Positions 16,496 through 24,698 of a stretch of 64,000 nucleotides of DNA are shown here, piece by piece. Each line of letters opens with the position of its first letter. Position 1 is the stretch's first letter. The notes beneath the pieces were generated by a model. That model saw nothing but the letters and a program-made list of their open reading frames with translations. It was not told the DNA's origin and did not search any database. Location: assembly GCF_011927825.1 (NCBI RefSeq), contig NZ_JAATJI010000001.1, positions 1,178,001-1,242,000 on the forward strand, given 5' to 3'. The stretch is from Polymorphobacter fuscus (lineage in GTDB: Bacteria > Pseudomonadota > Alphaproteobacteria > Sphingomonadales > Sphingomonadaceae). The position numbers and the translations under genes were made by a program.

Positions 16496-17442
16496 CGCGG
16501 TCATCGCGCGTCGCCGTCATCGGTGCCGGCAATGTCGGCGCCACCGCTGCCTATGCGCTGATGCTGCGCGGGCTGTTTTCCGAAATCGTGCTGATCGATT
16601 CCAACCCTGGCCTGGCCACCGCGCAAGCCGCCGATATCGCCGACGCCAATGCGCTGGGCCGGCCGGCGCGGATCTGGGCGGGCAGCTATACCGATGCCGG
16701 CGGCGCCGGGATCGCGGTGATCACCGCCGGCGCGGTTACGCACGGCAATGAAAGCCGGCTCGGCGTCGCCGCGCGCAGTGCCGAGATCGTCGCCAGTTGC
16801 AGCGAACAGCTGGCGGCCGCCGGGTTCACCGGGATCATCCTGGTCGCCGCCAACCCCGTCGATGTGATGACCCAGGTGGCGGCGGCGCATTCGGGCCTGG
16901 CCGCCGGCCGGGTGATCGGCACCGGCACGCTGCTCGATTCGTGCCGATTGCGCCAGGCGCTCGCCGACCGCTTCGACGTTGCCACCATGGCGGTCGAAGG
17001 CCTGGTGCTGGGCGAACATGGCGACACATCGGTCACCGCCTTTTCCACCATCCGCATCGGCGGCCTGCCGCTCGATCACTGGCTGCCGGCGAGCAACGGC
17101 AGCGACCGCACCGCGCTGGCCGTGCAGGTCCGGCAGGAAGGCTATGACATCGTCAGCGGCAAGGGTTTCACCTCGTTCGGCATCGCCACCGCGATCGTGC
17201 GGATCTGCGAGGCGATCCAGCGCGATGAGAATGCCGTGCTGCCGGTATCGTGCCGCCTGACCGGCGAATTCGGCATCGACGACCTGTACCTCAGCCTGCC
17301 GTGCATCCTCGGCCGCGGCGGTATCAAGCGCATCCTGCCGCCGGCGCTCGACCCGGCGGAGATCGAGGCGCTGCGCCATTCGGCCGACACGCTGCGTGCC
17401 GCGCTGGCGCGGCTGCCGGCGGACAGCGCTACCGCCCGCTGA
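16492..17442 (+). CDS. Lactate/malate dehydrogenase-family protein (L-2-hydroxyacid dehydrogenase)
   Basis: NAD-dependent 2-hydroxyacid/2-oxoacid oxidoreductase (316 aa). The NAD-binding GAGNVG is at 11-16. The catalytic triad is visible as D149 and R152 (GTGTLLDSCRLR) and H176 (GEHGD), with the LDH-like D-to-H spacing of 27. In the substrate-specificity loop TAGAVTHGNESR, by-eye alignment puts Thr83 where LDH has Gln102 and MDH has Arg, while R89 (Arg109) is kept. The true substrate may therefore be neither pyruvate nor oxaloacetate. ATG 16492 overlaps the upstream 21-codon ORF. The 3' end overlaps the convergent enoyl-CoA hydratase gene by 14 bases. Confidence 0.85.
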   Translation: MTRSSRVAVIGAGNVGATAAYALMLRGLFSEIVLIDSNPGLATAQAADIADANALGRPARIWAGSYTDAGGAGIAVITAGAVTHGNESRLGVAARSAEIVASCSEQLAAAGFTGIILVAANPVDVMTQVAAAHSGLAAGRVIGTGTLLDSCRLRQALADRFDVATMAVEGLVLGEHGDTSVTAFSTIRIGGLPLDHWLPASNGSDRTALAVQVRQEGYDIVSGKGFTSFGIATAIVRICEAIQRDENAVLPVSCRLTGEFGIDDLYLSLPCILGRGGIKRILPPALDPAEIEALRHSADTLRAALARLPADSATAR

Positions 17443-18253
17443 AGTCGGGCGCGCGCTTCTCGCGATAGCTGGCGAAGGCCTCGCGGAAATCGGCGGTGGT
17501 CACGGCGATGTCCTGTTCGCGGTCGGCGGCGGCAAAGGCAGTGGCATAATCCTCGTCCAGCGCCGTCCACACCTGCGCCTTCATCGCCGCCAGCGCCCGC
17601 GGCGCCGAATAGGTCGCGATGTCGCGGGCATAGGCCATGACATGCGGCATCAGCGCGGCATCGTCGAGAACGGCGTTGACCAGCCCCAGCCGTTCCGCCT
17701 CCACCCCGTCGAAGCGGCGCGCGCTGTAGAGCAGGTCCATGGCCCGGGCCTGGCCGATCAGCCGGGTCAGCAGCCACGCCGAACCCTTTTCGCCCGGCAC
17801 GCCGATGCGCGCGAAAGTGGCGTTGAACAGCGCCGATCGCGCCGCAAAGCGGATGTCGCAGTGGAGCGACAGGATGAAGCCCCAGCCGAACGCCGGGCCG
17901 TTGATCGCCGCGATCGTCGGCTTGCGGCAGGTGATCAGCACCGGCCAGCCGCCGCTGTAATAGGGCGCCAGCGCCGGGCCGACATCGTCCCCCCATTGCG
18001 GCACATGGCCGGGCCGCGGTTCGACCGTGGCGCCGGCGCCCTGCCCGATCAGGCCCAGGTCGAGCCCCGCCGAAAAGCCGCGCCCGGCGCCGGTGACGAC
18101 GATGACCTTCGCCGCCGCATCCTCTGCCGCCCGCGCCACCGCTGCGAAAAAGCCGCTGAGCATGTCCGGCGTCAGCGCATTCAGCTTGTCCGGCCGGTTG
18201 AGCGTGATCGTCGCCACCCCCGCCTCGACGGCATAGAGGATCGCCGCGTTCAT
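17429..18253 (-). CDS. Enoyl-CoA hydratase/isomerase family protein
   Basis: Crotonase-fold enzyme (274 aa) acting on an acyl-CoA. The oxyanion-hole segment GRGFSAGLDLG (57-67) and the INGPAFGWGFILSLHCDIRFAA block are present. In the second active-site region the family's usual catalytic Glu is seen in FARIGVPGEKGSAWLL. The start overlaps the stop of the nitronate monooxygenase gene by four bases (ATGA), so both are one operon. The specific acyl substrate is unknown. Confidence 0.9.
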   Translation of the reverse strand: MNAAILYAVEAGVATITLNRPDKLNALTPDMLSGFFAAVARAAEDAAAKVIVVTGAGRGFSAGLDLGLIGQGAGATVEPRPGHVPQWGDDVGPALAPYYSGGWPVLITCRKPTIAAINGPAFGWGFILSLHCDIRFAARSALFNATFARIGVPGEKGSAWLLTRLIGQARAMDLLYSARRFDGVEAERLGLVNAVLDDAALMPHVMAYARDIATYSAPRALAAMKAQVWTALDEDYATAFAAADREQDIAVTTADFREAFASYREKRAPDFSGR

Positions 18254-19224
18254 GCAGCGAAGCGCGCCAGGCGGCCGGTGATGATGGCATGCGCTTCCGC
18301 CATGATGCCGTCGATCAGGTCCTTGCAGGTCGGGATGTCATGGATCAGCCCTACGACCATGCCGCACGACCAGGCGCCGGCCTCCATCGTGCCGTCCTTC
18401 ATGATCTTGGGATAGACGCCCGCGACCTCCTCGATGATGTCCTCGAACTTGATGGCCGCCCCCAGTTCCTTTTCCTTGGCGAGCAGCCGTTCGACGGCGG
18501 GGTTGTTGAGGACGCGCTCGGTATTGCGCAGCGGCCGCATCACCAGCCGCGTGTCGAGCTCGCTGGCGTTGAGGATCGCCTGTTTGACATTGTCGTGCAC
18601 CGGCGCCTCCACCGTCGCGATGAAGCGGGTGCCCATGTTGATCCCTTCCGCCCCCATGGCCAGCGCCGCGACCAGCTGCTTGCCATTGGCGACACCGCCC
18701 GAGGCGACGAAGGGGATGGTCAGTTCCTCGGCGGCGCGCGGCAGCAGGATGAAGTTGGGCACATCGTCCTCGCCGGGGTGGCCGCCGCATTCGAAACCAT
18801 CGACCGACACCGCGTCGCAGCCGATCGATTCGGCCTTCAGGCTGTGGCGGACGCTGGTGCATTTGTGGATGACCTTGATCCCGGCCTCCTTCATCGCCGG
18901 CAGCCACTTCGCCGGGTTGTTGCCGGCGGTTTCGACCGCCTTCACCCCGCCGTCGATGATCGCCTTGATATAGCCCGGGTAATCCGGGGTCGCGAGGCTG
19001 GGCAGGAAGGTCAGGTTCACCCCGAACGGCTTGTCGGTCATCGCCCGGCAACGGGCGATCTCGGCGGCCAGATCGTCGGGCGTCCGCTGGGTCAAGCCGG
19101 TAATGATGCCGAGGCCGCCGGCGTTCGATACGGCCGCCGCCATCTCGGCAAAGCCGACGAAATGCATGCCGCCCTGGATGATCGGGTGCTCGATGCCGAA
19201 CAATTCGGTGATGCGCGTCTTCAT
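18250..19224 (-). CDS. Nitronate monooxygenase family FMN oxidoreductase
   Basis: Flavin-dependent TIM-barrel enzyme (324 aa) of the 2-nitropropane dioxygenase family. FMN-binding and catalytic landmarks include PIIQGGMHFVG, the VDGFECGGHPGEDD loop with the putative catalytic His, FVASGGVANGKQLVAALAMGA and GINMGTRFIATVEAP. Nitronate detoxification is the family function, but many members act as NAD(P)H:quinone or enoyl reductases. The linked enoyl-CoA hydratase points to an acyl-CoA-related pathway. Confidence 0.88.
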   Translation of the reverse strand: MKTRITELFGIEHPIIQGGMHFVGFAEMAAAVSNAGGLGIITGLTQRTPDDLAAEIARCRAMTDKPFGVNLTFLPSLATPDYPGYIKAIIDGGVKAVETAGNNPAKWLPAMKEAGIKVIHKCTSVRHSLKAESIGCDAVSVDGFECGGHPGEDDVPNFILLPRAAEELTIPFVASGGVANGKQLVAALAMGAEGINMGTRFIATVEAPVHDNVKQAILNASELDTRLVMRPLRNTERVLNNPAVERLLAKEKELGAAIKFEDIIEEVAGVYPKIMKDGTMEAGAWSCGMVVGLIHDIPTCKDLIDGIMAEAHAIITGRLARFAA

Positions 19225-19421
19225 GCCGTCTCCCCAGCGATGCCTGTGCCCGGGTGCTAGACCCTGGCTTCCGACCCGGCAATTAGCGCTTTGGAGGGTC
19301 GGCACGCCGCTAAGTCTTTCGGCTAGCTTGTCGAGGCGCGGCAAGACCTTATGAATCGCGGCTGCGCCGGAGCCATCGTCTTCGCCTGTAAGCGTATCGC
19401 GCTGTTTACCGGGGGGATGGC

Positions 19422-19463
19422 ATGGCCGAGGACATTGTCGATGTCGGGGCGCGGACGCGATGA
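19422..19463 (+). CDS. 13-codon upstream ORF before the 505-aa membrane protein
   Basis: ATG 19422, preceded by a G-rich ribosome-binding-like run (GGGGGGATGGC), reads MAEDIVDVGARTR and stops at 19461-19463. The stop overlaps both ATG candidates of the membrane protein (ATGATG at 19460-19465). The strong initiation signal thus belongs to the short frame, and the long gene may be reached by re-initiation. Confidence 0.3.
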   Translation: MAEDIVDVGARTR

Positions 19464-20977
19464 TGCGGGAGCGCCTGGTCGCATGCCTCGCCGTGCTGGT
19501 CGGGGCCGTGCTGCTGCTGGTGCCGGCGGCGATCAACCGCGCGCCGTTCATCTTTTACGACACGACGCATTATCTGGAAGTCGGCCAGTCGATCCTGGCG
19601 CCGGCGCATCTGCGCTTCGCGATTTTCGACAGGGCGGCACCCGCGGCGACGCCCGCGGCCCCGGCAGTTGCCACCCCGCCGGCAGCGGCGATGTCCACAG
19701 GGCCGGACCAGCATGAATCGCTCGCCTATATCGGTGGCCGATCGCCCTATTATTCGGTGGTTCTGGTGCTGCTGGTCGGCGTCATCGGCCTGTGGGGCGC
19801 GGTCTTCGTCCAGGCGCTGATCGGCAGCTATCTCGGCTGGCGCGTGGTCGCGCTCGGCGGCGGCACCCAGCGCCTGCGGGCGGCGCGGCTGCTGGCGCTG
19901 CTCGCGCTGCTCGCCATCGCGTCGACCCTGCCCTATTTCGTCGGCTATGTGATGCCCGACATCTACGCCGGCTATGCGCTGGTGGCGCTGGCGCTGCTGA
20001 TGGTGCCGCCGGCGCTGCTGCCGGTGCCGCACCGGGTCGCGCTGACCGCCATCGCCATATTTTCGGTGCTGGCGCACGCCACCAACCTGGCGCTGGCGGT
20101 GATGGCGGTGGTGTTCGGCGCCGTCGTGCTGCGCTGGTCGGGGCTGCGCTGGCGGGCAACCGGCGCGCGGTTGAAATGGGCCGGCGCCGCCCTCGGCCTC
20201 GGCCTGCTCGGCGCGCCGCTGTTCGCGCTGGCATGCCTGTTGGCGCTCGGCGACACACCGCAGAGCCCGCCCTATCTCGTCGCCCGGGTGCTCGCTGACG
20301 GGCCGGGGCGGGTGTATCTCGCCGATGTCTGCGGGCGCACCGAAGCACCCGCCATCTGCGCTTTCAAGGACAAGCGGCTCGACAATCACAACGACATATT
20401 ATGGTCGACGGAAGCCGAGCGATCGGTGTTCCAGGCGGCCGATTATGCCACCAAGCGGCAGTTGAAGCGCGAGGAACTGCGCTTCGTACTCGGCGCCGTC
20501 GCGCATTCCCCGCGGCTCGCGCTCGACGCCGCGGTCCACAACGCCGCGGCGCAACTTTCCACCTTCGCCATCGCCGGCGAGATCGGCGCGACGAAACGGT
20601 CGTGGGAGACGATGCTGAACGCCGCCATTCCATCGGCGGGCGAACAGATCACCGACAGCCGGGGCTTTCGCGGCAGCTATCCCTTCGCCGTGGTCGACCC
20701 TGTCCAGATCGCCGGGTTCGTCGCGGGGCTGGCAGGGTTGGCGGTGTTCCTGCTGCGCGCCGAAAACCGGGCCGTGTGGCACCACAGCGGCGCGGACGAC
20801 CCTGACCTGATGGCACGGCGGCAGCTGGTCGGGCTGGTGCTGGCGCTGCTGGCGATCTTCGTCCTCAACGCGGTGATGTGCGGCGTGCTGTCGGGGCCGA
20901 CGCCGCGCTATCAGGGGCGGCTCACCTGGCTGGTCCCGGCCCTGGCCCTGGTGCTGCTCGGGGGGCGTCGCCGCTGA
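19460..20977 (+). CDS. Large polytopic membrane protein, unknown function
   Basis: 505 aa with a signal-anchor (ACLAVLVGAVLLLVPAAI), a short extracytoplasmic loop containing FYDTTHYLEVGQSIL, eight or more further hydrophobic spans, a hydrophilic segment near residues 275-390, and two C-terminal spans ending LVPALALVLLGGRRR. The N-terminal DTTHY motif after the first span and the overall layout recall GT-C-type glycosyltransferases or polymer-modifying membrane proteins, but I see no definite family signature. The gene has no operon partners downstream. The tRNA pair follows on the other strand. Confidence 0.75.
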   Translation: MMRERLVACLAVLVGAVLLLVPAAINRAPFIFYDTTHYLEVGQSILAPAHLRFAIFDRAAPAATPAAPAVATPPAAAMSTGPDQHESLAYIGGRSPYYSVVLVLLVGVIGLWGAVFVQALIGSYLGWRVVALGGGTQRLRAARLLALLALLAIASTLPYFVGYVMPDIYAGYALVALALLMVPPALLPVPHRVALTAIAIFSVLAHATNLALAVMAVVFGAVVLRWSGLRWRATGARLKWAGAALGLGLLGAPLFALACLLALGDTPQSPPYLVARVLADGPGRVYLADVCGRTEAPAICAFKDKRLDNHNDILWSTEAERSVFQAADYATKRQLKREELRFVLGAVAHSPRLALDAAVHNAAAQLSTFAIAGEIGATKRSWETMLNAAIPSAGEQITDSRGFRGSYPFAVVDPVQIAGFVAGLAGLAVFLLRAENRAVWHHSGADDPDLMARRQLVGLVLALLAIFVLNAVMCGVLSGPTPRYQGRLTWLVPALALVLLGGRRR

Positions 20978-20985
20978 TCGGCGGT

Positions 20986-21059
20986 TGGAGCGGGTGAAGG
21001 GAATCGAACCCTCGTCACTTGCTTGGGAAGCAAAAGCTCTACCATTGAGCTACACCCGC
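20986..21059 (-). tRNA. tRNA-Gly (CCC)
   Basis: 74-base minus-strand tRNA. The 7-base acceptor stem GCGGGTG pairs with CACCCGC, followed by discriminator T and an encoded CCA at 20988-20986. D-loop AATGGTA, anticodon loop TTCCCAA (anticodon CCC), and T-arm GAGGGTTCGATTCCCTT are all standard. It matches the layout of known bacterial tRNA-Gly(CCC) genes. Confidence 0.95.
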
Positions 21060-21105
21060 CTGCCGCGGCCGCGGCCGTCATGCCGAAGCATCGCGCCGAA
21101 GCAAC

Positions 21106-21179
21106 TGGAGGCCCGACCGGGAATCGAACCCGGGTTCACGGATTTGCAGTCCGTTACGTCACCACTCCGCCATCGGGCC
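21106..21179 (-). tRNA. tRNA-Cys (GCA)
   Basis: 74-base minus-strand tRNA with acceptor GGCCCGA/TCGGGCC, discriminator T (the U73 expected of tRNA-Cys) and an encoded CCA at 21108-21106. The anticodon loop CTGCAAA gives anticodon GCA. The T-arm CCGGGTTCGATTCCCGG is intact. It lies 46 bases from tRNA-Gly in the same orientation, so the two are probably one transcript. Confidence 0.96.
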
Positions 21180-21321
21180 GTGCCGAAACACAGCCGGGGC
21201 CGCGCGTCGGAGGCGCTCCATAGCAATGCCGCTTGGCGCGGGCAAGCTTGATAGCTAGACGGTATCGGCGCTGATACGAATTCGATTGCGGCTCAGCTGT
21301 GTTACTATTATCAGACAGTCA

Positions 21322-22041
21322 ATGCTGCGAGAACCGCCCGTGACCCCTGCCTCCACCACTGACACCACGCCTGCCGCCGCCCCTGCCGCCGACGCCGCCC
21401 CGGCGGCGGGTGCTTCGGCCGTGTTGCGCCAGACGATGATCGACAGCCAGTTGCGCACAGTCGGCATCATGGACGCCGATGTCGTGCGGGCCTTTGGCGC
21501 CGTGCCGCGCGAACGCTTCATGCCGGCGGCGGCGGTGGGGCTTGCCTATGCCGATGCCGCGATCGAGGTCGCGCCCGGCCGGTGGCTGCTGGAACCGATG
21601 ACACTCGGCCTGTTGTTGCAGAACGCCCGGGTGATGCCGTCGGACCGCGTCCTCGTCGTCGGTGCCGCCACCGGCTACACCGCTGCGATCCTTGCCGAAA
21701 TCGGCGCGCGGGTGACGGCGCTGGAAAGCGATGCCGGGCTCGCCGCGCTGGCGCAGGCGGCGGGTGTCGCTGTGGTCAGCGGTCCGCTGGTCGATGGCTG
21801 GGCAGCCGATGCCCCCTATGACCTGGTGGTGTTCGAAGGCGCCATCGCGCTTGTGCCGCCGGCGATCGCCGCGCAGCTGGCGCCCGGCGGCCGCGCCGCG
21901 GCGGTGGTGCGCGATGGCGCCGTCGGCAGTGCCCATGCCGGGCCGGTGCTGGCGGACGGCAGCATCGGCGGGCTGGCGTTTCTGGAGGTTGCGGCGCGTC
22001 CGCTTCCGGGTTTCGAACGGCCGCGCCGCTTTGCCTTTTGA
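21322..22041 (+). CDS. Protein-L-isoaspartate O-methyltransferase-like protein
   Basis: SAM-dependent methyltransferase of the PCMT family (about 239 aa). The conserved part begins VLRQTMIDSQLRTVGIMDADVVRAF and includes AVPRERFMP, the SAM loop RVLVVGAATGYTAAIL and a C-terminal barrel. It lacks the usual N-terminal start and carries an Ala/Pro/Thr-rich extension instead, so the exact start (ATG 21322 or GTG 21340) is uncertain. It lies directly before tolC and popZ, an order I recall from other alphaproteobacteria. Confidence 0.85.
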   Translation: MLREPPVTPASTTDTTPAAAPAADAAPAAGASAVLRQTMIDSQLRTVGIMDADVVRAFGAVPRERFMPAAAVGLAYADAAIEVAPGRWLLEPMTLGLLLQNARVMPSDRVLVVGAATGYTAAILAEIGARVTALESDAGLAALAQAAGVAVVSGPLVDGWAADAPYDLVVFEGAIALVPPAIAAQLAPGGRAAAVVRDGAVGSAHAGPVLADGSIGGLAFLEVAARPLPGFERPRRFAF

Positions 22042-22057
22042 TGCGAAAGACCAACTG

Positions 22058-23488
22058 ATGTCGCCGACCCGACCCTATACGGCCCTGCTGCTGGCCGCCG
22101 CCATCATTGCTGTCCCCGCCCGTGCCGACAATCTGGCGGCGGCGCTGGAGGCAGCCTATGAACAGAACCCCGATATCGCGGCGCAGCGCGCGCTGGTGCG
22201 CCAGAGCGACGAGGAGATCCCGCAGGCGCTGGCGCCGGCGCGGCCGCAGGTCGGGGCACAGCTGACCGCCGACCAGGCCGCGCTCGACGCCTTCACCGAC
22301 AACGGCCGCACCTATCGCGCCGGGTTGAGCCTGTCGCAGTCGCTGTACCGCGGCGGCCGCACGCGGTCGGCGACCACGGCGGCGGAAAACCGGGTGCTGG
22401 CCGCCCGCGCCCGCCTTCGCGCCACCGAAAACCAGATCGTCCTCAACACGGTGACGGCCTATGCCGATGTGCTGCGCTTCGCGCGCGTCGTCGAGCTCAA
22501 CAGGAGCCAGGTCAATGTTCTGGACCGCGAGCTGCAGCAGTCGCGCGACCGGTTCGAAGTCGGCGACCTGACGCGCACCGACGTGGCGCAGAGCCAGGCG
22601 CGGCTGGCCAATGCCCAGTCCAACCTCGTCGTCGCCGAAAACCAGTATGCCGCCGCTCGCCAGGCCTATCTGCGCGTCGTCGGTCGGCTGCCGCAGGACC
22701 TGGAACCGTTGCCGCCGCTGCCGATCCTGCCGGGCAACGCCGGCGAAGCGGTCGACCTGGCGCGCGAGAACGCCCCCAATCTGCTCGCCGCCCGCTTCGA
22801 CGAGGCCGCGGCGCGCTATGATGTCACCAACTTGCAGCAGCAGCGGCTGCCGACGGTCGACATGCAGCTGAGCGGTGCCTATTCGCGCTTCGAAGGCGGC
22901 GGCGGCGGCGCCAACTTCGTCCGCCAGGGCAGCTTCATCACCCAGGACGCGCTGGTCACGGCGACCGTGCCGATCTGGCAGCGCGGGCTGGTCGGCAGCC
23001 AGGTCCGCCAGGCACAGCAGCGCCGCAGCCAGCTGGCGGCGCTGATCACCTCCACCGACCGCCAGACCGAGGAAAGCGTCGTCAACAGCTTCAACCAGCT
23101 GCGCGCCGCCCGCGCCGTCATCGAGGCCAACAAGGTCGCCGCCGATGCCAATGCGCTCGCCGCCGAAGGCGTCAAGCAGGAGAATCAGGTCGGCACCCGC
23201 ACCATCATCGAAGTCCTCAACGCCGAACAGGAACGGCTGAATTCGGAGGTCAATCTGGTCACGGCGCGCCGCGACGAGCAGGTCGCGGCCTATTCGCTGC
23301 TGTCCGCCGTCGGTGCCGCCGAAGCGGTGGCGTTGGGCGTGCCGGTGGAACGCTATGATCCGACCGCCAACACCAAGCGCGTTCGCCGCCTGCTCGGCGA
23401 AGGCGGCGACCCCAATGTCCCGGCGCTGCCGGTGCCGGTCGCCGACCGCGCGACCCAGTCGCTGGTCATCGGCCCGCCGAAGCCATAA
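22058..23488 (+). CDS. tolC: TolC family outer-membrane protein
   Basis: Outer-membrane exit duct for efflux and type I secretion (476 aa). Signal peptide 1-23 (ALLLAAAIIAVPARA). NLAAALEAAYEQNPDI begins the mature part, SLSQSLYRGGRTRSATTAAENRV is in repeat 1, and VTATVPIWQRGLVGSQVRQAQ is the matching part of repeat 2. It is of the canonical TolC type, in contrast to the shorter, divergent channel at 14499. ATG 22058 begins 16 bases after the methyltransferase stop. The stop is nine bases before popZ. Confidence 0.93.
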   Translation: MSPTRPYTALLLAAAIIAVPARADNLAAALEAAYEQNPDIAAQRALVRQSDEEIPQALAPARPQVGAQLTADQAALDAFTDNGRTYRAGLSLSQSLYRGGRTRSATTAAENRVLAARARLRATENQIVLNTVTAYADVLRFARVVELNRSQVNVLDRELQQSRDRFEVGDLTRTDVAQSQARLANAQSNLVVAENQYAAARQAYLRVVGRLPQDLEPLPPLPILPGNAGEAVDLARENAPNLLAARFDEAAARYDVTNLQQQRLPTVDMQLSGAYSRFEGGGGGANFVRQGSFITQDALVTATVPIWQRGLVGSQVRQAQQRRSQLAALITSTDRQTEESVVNSFNQLRAARAVIEANKVAADANALAAEGVKQENQVGTRTIIEVLNAEQERLNSEVNLVTARRDEQVAAYSLLSAVGAAEAVALGVPVERYDPTANTKRVRRLLGEGGDPNVPALPVPVADRATQSLVIGPPKP

Positions 23489-23497
23489 ACTGGTGCG

Positions 23498-23791
23498 ATG
23501 ACCGAAACGCCCGACCTCGACGCCATCCTCGAATCGATCCGCCTGCGGATGACGGGCGACGCGGCACCCCCCGCAGCGCCGCCACCGCAGGTCGCGGCGC
23601 CGCCGCCGCTGCGCAAGGCGCCGCTGGTCCCGCCGCCGGCCGCGAGCACGGGCACCACCGTCGACGCGCTGGTGACATCGATCCTCGAACCGTTGCTGCG
23701 CCAGTGGATCGACGCCAACCTGCCCGAAATCTGCGAGCGGGTGGCACAGCAGGAAATCCGGCGTCTCACGGCACAGTCGCGGGACACATGA
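23498..23791 (+). CDS. popZ: PopZ-like DUF2497 protein, short form
   Basis: Polar-organising scaffold family (97 aa). The N-terminal LDAILESIRLRM helix and the C-terminal block LVTSILEPLLRQWIDANLP plus ERVAQQEIRRL match the two conserved PopZ regions. The acidic/Pro-rich middle is reduced to about 35 residues (Pro/Ala-rich) from the roughly 80-100 of Caulobacter PopZ. It is flanked by tolC as in other alphaproteobacteria, but valS, which I recall as its usual next neighbour, is 3.4 kb away. It overlaps the next gene by four bases. Confidence 0.85.
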   Translation: MTETPDLDAILESIRLRMTGDAAPPAAPPPQVAAPPPLRKAPLVPPPAASTGTTVDALVTSILEPLLRQWIDANLPEICERVAQQEIRRLTAQSRDT

Positions 23792-24135
23792 TCGCCCTGT
23801 CCCCGGGCTGGACGGCGGCGGCGCTGCTGCTGGTGTCGAACATCTTCATGACCGTCGCCTGGTACGGCCATCTGAAGTTCAAGGGCGCGCCGCTGCTGAC
23901 CGTCATCCTGGTCAGCTGGGGCATTGCCTTTTTCGAATATTGCCTCGCCGTGCCGGCCAACCGCATCGGCTCCGGCGCGCTGACGGCGCCGCAGTTGAAG
24001 GGCATGCAGGAGATCATCTCGCTGCTGGTCTTCGCGGTGTTTTCCACGACCGTCCTGGGCCAGGCGGTGACGCCGCGGCAGGCGGCGGGGTTCGCGCTGA
24101 TCGTCGTCGCCGCGGTGCTGATCATCGGCGAATAA
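23788..24135 (+). CDS. DMT/DUF486 family small membrane protein
   Basis: 115-residue protein with four hydrophobic spans, of the DUF486 (DMT superfamily) group. The VSNIFMTVAWYGHLKFK and SWGIAFFEYCLAVPANRIG stretches are characteristic. Starts within the popZ stop (ATGA overlap at 23788-23791) and converges on the gtrA-like gene with a five-base gap. Function unknown. Confidence 0.88.
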   Translation: MIALSPGWTAAALLLVSNIFMTVAWYGHLKFKGAPLLTVILVSWGIAFFEYCLAVPANRIGSGALTAPQLKGMQEIISLLVFAVFSTTVLGQAVTPRQAAGFALIVVAAVLIIGE

Positions 24136-24140
24136 GAGGA

Positions 24141-24545
24141 TCAGCGCGGCGCGAGGATGACCCGGTAGCGCAGGAAGTTGAACACCGCCGACACGCCGGT
24201 GCCGATGACAAAGGCCAGCCAGATCGGCAGGCCGATATAAAGCCCGGCCGAATACAGCGCATAGTTGATCGCGGCACCGACCGCCGCCGTTGCGGCATAG
24301 GCGGCGAATTCGCGCCAGCTGGGCGGCGCCGCGCTGCGGAAGGTCAATTGCCGGTTGAGCCACCAGGCGACGACCAGCGCCACCAGGATTGAGGCGATCC
24401 GCGCCAGATAGGGCGACATGCCGACCGCCCCCAGCCCGGCGAGAACGCCGAAATCGATTGCCGCCGTCGTCAGACCGACACCGATGAAACGCAGCGCCTG
24501 GCCCTGCCAGCCATCGGCCCAGCCTGGGGGCAAGGTCAGCGCCAT
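24141..24545 (-). CDS. GtrA-family membrane protein
   Basis: 134 aa with four transmembrane spans, GtrA family, thought to flip or support polyprenyl-phosphate-linked sugars across the membrane. RFIGVGLTTAAIDFGVLAGL and FNFLRYRVIL at the end are family hallmarks. ATG 24545 was chosen as the first start giving the short N-terminal tail before span 1. It lies between two genes of a likely glycosylation cassette. Confidence 0.9.
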   Translation of the reverse strand: MALTLPPGWADGWQGQALRFIGVGLTTAAIDFGVLAGLGAVGMSPYLARIASILVALVVAWWLNRQLTFRSAAPPSWREFAAYAATAAVGAAINYALYSAGLYIGLPIWLAFVIGTGVSAVFNFLRYRVILAPR

Positions 24546-24698
24546 GGGGACCGGCGCAGGTTCGAGAGCGGAGCAGCGTGCATGGCGCGTTATTGCCGGT
24601 TTGCAGTGACGGAACAATGACCGCGGGGGGACTGGAACGGACGGTGGACTGTGTGCGGACGGCATGGCAGACGGTCGAAGGTTAATAGGGGGTTTTCG

